From NCBI RefSeq assembly GCF_014066305.1, contig NW_023501179.1:1-41055 (forward strand): a DNA stretch of 41,055 nucleotides. The letters run 5' to 3'. Below the pieces are notes generated by a model. It was not told the DNA's origin, made no database searches, and was given only the letters and a program-made list of their open reading frames with translations. The position numbers were made by a program, and so were the translations under genes. The stretch's first letter is position 1. Each line of letters opens with the position of its first letter. This stretch comes from Letharia columbiana. Its lineage: Eukaryota > Ascomycota > Lecanoromycetes > Lecanorales > Parmeliaceae. Of this stretch, positions 34,834 to 41,055 are shown piece by piece.

Positions 34834-35280
34834 TTATCGAATTTAACGTTACTTATCCTGTATTTTTTCTCCTTCCGTTGAAGTGAATATAAGCGAGTAT
34901 AGAACGATTGATAGTTTGATACCCACGCGGGTTCCAGAAGTCGTCGCACATGTCAAGGACTGCCAATGTCTTTCAATAATGCAACAAGGGGCAATTTACT
35001 AATTCATACCCCAAATAAACGAATCCTTACCGAATCATACCTACTTACAGATTCATACCCCTTCCTGTATGAATTGGTAGGATGCTATTTATCTGAGGTA
35101 TGATTTGGTAAGTTATCCTTTAGCGCAAAATTTTCGTCTCCTCCAGTCTCCTTTAAACTAAACTTGAACCTTTCGCTAAAATCGGGGGCTAGCTATATGG
35201 AGTTTGAGAAGACGTCTGAGGAAAAAGGATGTAACGCGATATTTGCCACTCCGGTTAAACCTCGATATTTACTACGATAC
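34834..35280. other. 3' flank and border of the gene island
   Basis: Downstream DNA without a gene. It holds the foldback sequence at 34998-35112. From about 35250 (CGATATTTACTACGATACGA) CpA and TpG vanish and the RIP block begins; this border is sharper than the one near 27300-27640. Confidence 0.6.
34998..35112. repeat. Nested foldback / MITE-like inverted repeat
   Basis: The outer arms are CTTACCGAATCATACCT (35026-35042) and its complement AGGTATGATTTGGTAAG (35096-35112), with one mismatch in 17. The inner arms are ATTCATAC (35051-35058) and GTATGAAT (35067-35074), perfect, with an 8-nt loop. A further TTCATACCCC lies at 35003-35012. The nested structure resembles a small foldback element or a decayed miniature transposon. 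It is un-RIPed. Confidence 0.6.
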
Positions 35281-35799
35281 GATTTAATTACAAATATTTT
35301 TATTATAGAATATCTTCATCGCTATTATCTATTCGCTAGTTAAAGAAAAGATAGTATATTCGTAATATTATTAGTCGATAACCTTAATAACTTTATCTCT
35401 TTAAATGTTATATATATTAAGTCTATTAAAACGCTATCGAAATAAATATCTAAAGAGATTAATATATATTATTCTTTTATCTTTTCTTTTCTCTCGCTAA
35501 TAAAAGGGTTATAGACTTATTAAGTAATAATAAAAGATAAGCTATATAAGAAATTTACTTCGTCTACTTAGATATCTTTAATAGACTATTTAATCTATTT
35601 AGAATACGTTATCTCTATAGAAGCTATATTAATATCGCTTTAATCTTATTTAAAAGTATTTAATATATTAAACTCGTAATTATCTTTTAATCTTTCTATA
35701 TTTCGTAGTATGTATAAATTAAATACGCTTAAAAGAAGACTTTTTATCGCTAGCGTTAATTTATAAATGCGAGTAAGCTTAGTAATTATCTATAGAGTT
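35281..35799. repeat. RIP-degraded DNA left of the LTR element
   Basis: CpA-free DNA that ends in GAGTT immediately before the LTR element. It should continue at 38746 on the other side, so 35281-35799 plus 38746 onward were one block before the insertion. No product recognised. Confidence 0.7.
35795..35799. repeat. Target-site duplication, left (GAGTT)
   Basis: GAGTT directly precedes the left LTR and is repeated at 38746-38750 directly after the right LTR. A 5-bp duplication is what Ty3/gypsy and Ty1/copia integrases produce. Confidence 0.9.
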
Positions 35800-35965
35800 T
35801 ATTAGAACTAGTATAGATGCGATATTAATATAAATAAGATAGAATAAGAATAATAAGACTATCGAACTATATAGATAGAAAGAAGATATAATATAATAGA
35901 AGATATCTTCGTTAAGGCTCGCTAGTTATAGGGCTAAGTAGTATATTAAGAATACGCTCGTAATA
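35800..35965 (-). repeat. 3' LTR (166 bp)
   Basis: Starts TATTAGAACTAGTATAGATG and ends AATACGCTCGTAATA. Compared with the other LTR it has about 18 differences, all but one of them transitions, and most are changes towards A or T in this copy. On the element's own strand it would begin TATTACGAGCG (TG changed to TA) and end ACTAGTTCTAATA. Confidence 0.92.
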
Positions 35966-35966
35966 G

Positions 35967-35981
35967 TACTTTCTTCTCTTA
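35967..35981 (-). promoter_or_regulatory. Polypurine tract of the LTR element
   Basis: The minus strand reads AAGAGAAGAAAGTAC immediately before the 3' LTR. Such tracts prime plus-strand DNA synthesis during reverse transcription. The position and base composition are as expected, and it sets the orientation of the element. Confidence 0.75.
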
Positions 35982-36899
35982 AATAGTTATAACTTTCATA
36001 GCTAATAGATCGAAGATATAGATCTATTACTTATCTTATATCTTTAAATATTTATAGTTTCTATAGGCCTTAATTAAAGAAGATTTATTAGAGATTTTAA
36101 AGATATAGACTATATCTTATCTACGTATTAATAATAATCTTTAAGCCCTTCTTTAGCTTTCTTACTACGATTTTTTCGAAAAAATCACGTATATATTATA
36201 ATCTAGTTACTTACTAAAATTATAATCAAAAAATAAGAACTTCTAATATACTATATTAGATTAAATTAGTAAGTTTCTTCGACGGCGGCGACGATAGTAA
36301 TAGAAGATTTCGCTAGCGTATCGTCGATAGTACTATATTATAGCGTTAAGGGCCCTTAATTTAACGAAGATTTATAAAGAATTAAATAAATAGCGATCGA
36401 AAACCGAGTCTGATATCGGATAGCCATTTTAATACTCATTTTTATAATCGTAAGGAGATTTATAAAATAATATAATCTAATTAGTTAATTACTCTCGAGT
36501 CGAACTAAGTTATAGACGCTAAGACTTTAAATCTAATATTAAATAACTTTAATATAAGTTTCTCTATAAAATGTTATATAGCTAATATCGATCGAGGCTA
36601 TCGACGACGATAGTAAGATCTATAGATAACGTACTATAGCTTCGAAGAATCTTTAGTATATAATAATAGGGGAAGCCCGCTTAATAAGTTTAATATAAGA
36701 CTATTATTAAGTAATATAAGTCTAAGAAATCGATTTACGAATATAAAAAAATAAGGTTATTCTAATATCGAATAATTTTAATTCGTTTAAAAATACTATA
36801 TTCGAGGTATTTCCGAGTCTGATTTCGATTACATTTACGAGTACTACGTCTTTAATTATAGATAGCCTTAATAATTAAGTTTAAATACTTCGTCGATAT

Positions 36900-38051
36900 T
36901 TATATTAGAGCGAAAGTATTTATTATACTTCTATATATTAGTCTAATTTTTATACTTACGTTTATATATCTTATCGATATCTAAATTCTTATTATTACTT
37001 ACGTTAAGACGAATTATAATTAAGTATTTTTCTTTTTTAATATCGACCTCGATCTTTACTTTTATATATTATTCTATAAATCTCTTTACTTTCTTTTCGA
37101 CTAGTTCCTCTATAAATTATTAATAATTAAGCTATTTTCTTATAATATACTTCTTTAGCTAAGATATAATCTAATTCTTTTTATATATAGTAAGTGCGTT
37201 ATATAAACGAAGCTCTAATTTCTCTCGTAAATTACGTATAATATTATTAGTATCTTTGAAATTACTTTTATATTCGACGTATATTATAAAGTCTTTATAG
37301 AATTTAAGAAAGAATTAACTTTCTTAACTTATTCTACTATAAATACGCTAATACGTCTATTAAATAATAAATAATAATACTTTATATATATCACTTAGAT
37401 AATTTAAAAGAATATCGATTATAGAATATAAGCGATATCGTCGTCTAATAGATATATAGTAACTAGCCTCCCCTCTAAGTCTCGCTATAACGTAGATAAT
37501 TTTGAAAGTATTAATAAGGAAATGATCGCTATTATAGATAAGCTTATCTTAGATTCTTATTTTCTAATTATCAAATGGTACTAAATTAGTGTCTATGAAG
37601 ATAGGTGAATCTAGTAGTCTCGGACTGAGTGGCTGTCTGATTTGTGATGAGATCGGTCGATTTCGATTTTCTCTAAGTGCTTCGAAATCTCGTAATATAG
37701 GTGGAGGTGGGGAGGGGGGTGGAAAGGCAGAGATGCCAGCCGAGTTTTGGCCTTGTATCTCTTCTTGCTGTCCTAGTATCTCCTACAAAGGAGAAGAAGC
37801 TGAGATACCAGCCGGGTTTTGGGCCTGTATCTCCTCCGAATAACTTGATGTTTTATGATATCGCTGGTAAAGGTCCTTAGCAGATAGAGAACGCTGCACC
37901 TATAGCATATAGAGTGACGGCGAGTTGGGAGGTGAGTATCTTCTATGTAGGTCGTCGTATGTAAGGTAGGGTTCGCCACGGTATGTAGGTGATCGGCGAT
38001 GTGGAGGGAGGTATCTTGGTGTTGATGTAGGTGGATTTGAAGAATTCATGA
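36900..38051 (-). pseudogene. gag-like gene of the LTR element, stops at Gln/Trp codons
   Basis: From ATG at 38051 on the minus strand a single frame can be followed for about 380 codons. It begins MNSSNPPTSTPRYLPPHRRS and has a twofold internal repeat (EEIQAQNPAGISA and EEIQGQNSAGISAF) and a proline stretch. It then shows the capsid-like region DSPIF…FDN-x-KIRI-x-DKL…NSDHF…KIIYVIARLRGEAS, which resembles the capsid part of fungal Ty3/gypsy Gag proteins. The stops in the N-terminal part are TAG, two of them where neighbouring sequence suggests CAG and one where the family has Trp (TGG), both single RIP-type changes. Beyond 37570 the same frame continues through AT-rich DNA with more stops. 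A nucleic-acid-binding CCHC knuckle was not found; RIP would have removed its cysteines. The forward ORF over the same DNA is antisense. Confidence 0.75.
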
Positions 38052-38579
38052 TTTGTTGAATGTAGGTAAGAACGGAGTGGAGCGGAGAGATCTCTGAAAT
38101 TCTGGTACTGTGAAGGCGTCTGCGAGTTGAGAAATTTGGCAGATCTCTGTGTTGAGAGTCGAAATTTAACTGTGACGCTCGAAATAGTGTTGTTTCTTCC
38201 GTTTCTTGATCAATTAAGTCGCCATAAAGACTATGAGTACTCTAAATAGTATCCTTTCGAATGGTAGGAAGTCCGCCGGGGTTGTGTTAGCCGGTGATAG
38301 ACTTTTTGCGGGGAACGGAGCGGAGAAGGATTTCTTGTATTCGATGTAGGGGACTCGTTTTTTGATGGACTGGGCTACCGTTGATGGTGTAGGTTATTTA
38401 ATGTAGGTTCTTTCGAATGATGTAGGATCTAATGATTTAAATGTGTGGTGAGGCTCCTGCATGATAGAAATACCTAGCGTTTTCTTTATCAGGCTCGGTC
38501 GCTTGCTCCGAGCAGAAAGTGAAAATACCCGTCAATTTTCTTCGCCGGAGGGGAGGGGTATAAAGGAGTCTTATTATAA
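37575..38579 (-). other. Un-RIPed 1 kb inside the LTR element (leader and gag start)
   Basis: This stretch has normal composition with many CpA and TpG, bounded by RIPed sequence at about 37570 and by the lightly mutated 5' LTR at 38580. It contains the 5' leader (about 530 bp between the LTR and the gag ATG) and the first ~150 codons of gag. No further ORF of note was seen in the leader. The primer-binding site should begin at 38579 on the minus strand (TTATAATAAGACTCC), but I could not match it to a tRNA. Confidence 0.7.
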
Positions 38580-38745
38580 TGTTAGAACTAGTATAGATGT
38601 AATATTAGTATAAGTGAGATAGAACGAGGATAATAAGGCTATCGAACTATATAGATAGAAAGGAGATATAATATAGTAGAGAATATCTTCGTTAAGGCCC
38701 GCTAGTTATAGAGCTAAGTAATATATTAAGAATACGCTCGTTATA
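38580..38745 (-). repeat. 5' LTR (166 bp), less mutated
   Basis: Starts TGTTAGAACTAGTATAGATG and ends AATACGCTCGTTATA. It keeps TpG and more G and C than the other LTR, so it is nearer to the unmutated sequence. On the element strand it should supply the promoter for the gag transcript. Confidence 0.92.
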
Positions 38746-38750
38746 GAGTT
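38746..38750. repeat. Target-site duplication, right (GAGTT)
   Basis: Matches 35795-35799 exactly and directly follows the LTR. Confidence 0.9.
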
Positions 38751-41055
38751 TTCGAAATAGAAGTAAAATAGATAATTAATTAACTATTAACTAGATTATA
38801 AGAATTAATAAATAGAGAGAAATATAATAATAGCTTCTTTTAAATTATTAATATAAATACTATATAAAAAGTAAGTTTAGTCTTAAAAATAGATAAAGTA
38901 ATTAAATCTCTATAAAAATTTATTTCTTAAATAGCTTCTAACGACGCTAGTTTCTTAATTATAATATTTAATAAATCTTTTCTTAGTATATTATATTCTA
39001 ACTAGATCTACTATATCGAAAAGACTTATTTATATATTCTTTTATATCTCTTATATTTAAAATCCCCTTAAGCTCTTATAAGTACTCTTCTTAAAATTAT
39101 TCTTTTATAATATTTTAATATACGCCTTAACTAGATATAGTATATTTTAATAATATCTTATTTCGATAAAAAGCTCGAGGCTTCTCGCGAAGAGCTTATA
39201 GATATCTATTAATAACTTTTATTTATTACTTCTTTAATTTAATTAGTTTATAATATTAATTATATTATTATAGCTCGCGAAGTCTTAATACTAACTAATA
39301 CTCGCGGAATTAGTTTTTCTACTTTATCTTATACTTCTATCTCTTAAATAGCCTTTCTTAATTCTACGCTCTTCTTCTTTCTCTTTCTAAAATATTATTA
39401 AAAATAGACTTTTAAAGCTAATATCTTAGAGAATTATCTTTATTATATACTTTAAAATTAACTTACTCTTAATTTCTCTAGCGCTTTTAAAACTATTTAT
39501 AAATATAACGCTAATATAATTAAATACGCTATTATCTCTTTTAATTAAGAAATATCTATCTTTAAAATAATACGCTATTATAGCTTTCGTAATATATAAA
39601 ATCTAATATAAAAGTTTAAACTCTTTAAAAAAAGTAAATTATTAGATAAATAAGTTAGTATAAAAACTAAAACTATTAAAGAAGAAGTAGAGATAAATGA
39701 TATATATATAAAGATAATAATATATTTAAATAATTATATAAATAGAGGTAAGTAGATTAAAGTTAATAATATATTTATTAAGATTAAAGTAATTATAAGT
39801 TAAAAGAAGTAATTAAATAGAGTAAACGAAGTCTACTACTCGATATTCGAGAGCGAATCTAAAAACGAGAATAATAACGCTATAAAAGTTAACGACTATA
39901 GTAATAAAAAAGTAAAAAAAGAGTATAGAAAGAATATAATTAACGATATCGATACGACGCTTACTAGAAAAATTCTAGAGTATTAGATAAAGACGACTAA
40001 GATTAATCTATAAAGGTTAGTTACGACTAGCTATAGAAAGATAGAAAGTAATATTAAAAAGATAAGAGAAGCGAAGAACGATAGAGTAATAGAGCTAACT
40101 AGAAAGATCGGTGAAGGGTGATAGAAAGATAACAATGCCATGAAATATGAATAACTTATCTTCGAATAGTCTCTCTTTAATAGTCTCTCGTTTATATTAA
40201 TATAACTATCGACTATACTCGTAATTACTCGACTTAGTATAGATTTTAATATAGTAAATATCTAACTAATAAGTATATTATCGATATTTCTTTTATTTTA
40301 CGATATAAATATTTAAATAAAACGTTATATCTTAACGAGTAAGAGAGGTCTTATAGTATAGATTCTTAGCGATAACTTTTACTATAATTCTAGAAAGACT
40401 ATAAGTTTTAACGCTATAACTAGTTACTATAGTAAATTCTTATATATAAGATTAATTCTTTTAATAGTAGTCTCTACGAAGACTTTACGAGTAAGTATTT
40501 AGATTTAAATAGAGATACTTAGCTATTAAGCGTAGATATTCTTAGAATTAAGTTTTTTTAGCTAAGTTACTAATAAGTCTTTTAGATATAATCTATAGAA
40601 TTATAATATTCTTATTAGAAAAGATCTCGCTATTAATAGAGATACGCTTATAGATAGCTAAGAAGATAGCGAAAATACGTCTCTTCTTATCTATAATCGT
40701 TATAATATACTCGATAATATTTATAATATACGAATAGGCGAAATAGAGGCGAATATAAGTAGTCTTAGAAGTTAGATTTAAATAGAATATGAGAGAATAA
40801 GAGAAAGATAAGTATTTATCTACTTATAGATTTCGATCTTCTTATCGATACTAGCGATTTAATTATAATAGTTTTTAGAGAGATAATAATAAATAGTATA
40901 TTAATACTCTTATATATATTAGCGAATTCTAATATATATAATTAATATTATAACTTAGTAATAATTATTTATAATACGAGCTCTTATTCTATTACTATTA
41001 TATTATCTTTAATCTATATATAATATACTCTAAGTATTAGATCGTCGCTCTAAAA
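38751..41055. repeat. RIP-degraded block to the window end
   Basis: About 2.3 kb of CpA-poor DNA, the right half of the repeat into which the LTR element inserted. No transposon protein was recognised. A short patch at about 40095-40160 (CGGTGAAGGGTGATAGAAAG and AACAATGCCATGAAATATG) keeps CpA and TpG; the open stretch before it is listed separately. Confidence 0.65.
39820..40122 (+). pseudogene. Degenerate Lys/Glu-rich reading frame, unknown
   Basis: A forward frame reads YYSIFESESKNENNN near 39833-39880, continues with lysine-, asparagine- and isoleucine-rich sequence through only two stops (TAG and TAA), and ends RVIELTRKIGEG followed by TGA at about 40120. The stop falls at the small un-RIPed patch, so this may be the true C-terminus of a former repeat-encoded protein. 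No family recognised. Confidence 0.4.

Larger units (their letters stand above)
35800..38745 (-). mobile_element. Complete 2.95 kb LTR retroelement, gag-only, partly RIPed
   Basis: Direct repeats of exactly 166 bp (35800-35965 and 38580-38745) flank 2614 bp, with the target duplication GAGTT outside. The element runs on the minus strand: a purine-rich tract (AAGAGAAGAAAGTAC, 35967-35981 complement) lies just inside the left LTR, and gag starts from the right. The interior is too short for a complete gag-pol, and no reverse transcriptase or integrase was seen, so it was probably a non-autonomous element mobilised by a relative, or it lost pol. 35966-37570 is fully RIPed; 37575-38579 is nearly untouched. 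Confidence 0.9.

Noticed and set aside
37589..37979. Forward 84-codon ORF and minus-strand 68-codon ORF
   Set aside because: The forward one is antisense to gag; the minus one is in a different frame from the ATG-started gag frame.
1..41055. Mitochondrial DNA or a centromere as the source of the AT-rich blocks
   Set aside because: CpG is retained, transposon relics with target duplications are present, and the blocks alternate with ordinary nuclear genes; RIP explains them better. A centromeric location cannot be strictly excluded.

Overview
The window looks like nuclear DNA of a filamentous ascomycete (Pezizomycotina) with a two-compartment genome. Three things point there. First, most of it is extremely AT-rich DNA almost devoid of CpA and TpG while CpG survives, which is the footprint of repeat-induced point mutation (RIP). 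Second, the degraded repeats are typical fungal transposons (a Fot/pogo DNA transposon and a small Ty3/gypsy-type LTR element). Third, the genes in the balanced-composition island have short introns (50-87 nt) with GTAAG-like donors and CTAAC/CTGAC branch points. I cannot name the species. No rRNA, tRNA or CRISPR array was seen.

Layout. 1-5140: RIP-degraded DNA; about 291-5338 looks like a ~5.05 kb insertion splitting a repeat here called family X. 5339-7154: the rest of family X copy A, only lightly mutated, with five tandem units. 7155-12893: RIP-degraded DNA with a 111-bp tandem array. 12894-14805: a 1.9 kb Fot/pogo-like transposon with long terminal inverted repeats and a broken transposase on the minus strand. 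14806-22742: RIP-degraded DNA with large direct repeats and a 22-copy, 34-bp minisatellite. 22743-25063: family X copy B, heavily mutated. 25064-27640: degraded DNA with pogo-like inverted repeats and a reused ~120-bp module. 27640-35280: a ~7.6 kb gene island. 35280-35799: degraded DNA. 35800-38745: a complete LTR retroelement with 166-bp LTRs, the 5-bp target duplication GAGTT, a polypurine tract and a broken gag; about 1 kb of its interior has escaped RIP. 38746-41055: degraded DNA continuing the element that the LTR element landed in.

Gene island. Three gene models could be assembled by hand, all needing introns that single ORFs do not show: a 147-aa protein of unknown function (27775-28277, two exons); a 580-aa protein with a signal peptide, two membrane segments and a six-cysteine C-terminal domain (minus strand, 31626-29684, four exons); and a secreted metalloprotease-like gene with an HExxH motif (33320-34553, three exons) that has one in-frame TAG inside a 12-bp triplet repeat. 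A small remnant resembling an aspartyl-protease C-terminus lies at 28783-28896. The two secreted-protein genes diverge from a 1.7 kb intergenic region holding a 3 x 124-bp tandem repeat. Predicted secreted proteins stranded between RIP-inactivated transposons is the arrangement often seen for fast-evolving secreted proteins of fungi; any role in host interaction here is inference.

Limits: reading frames in RIP blocks were followed by eye, so element boundaries are approximate unless exact terminal sequences are quoted. Family names rest on remembered motifs, not on a search.
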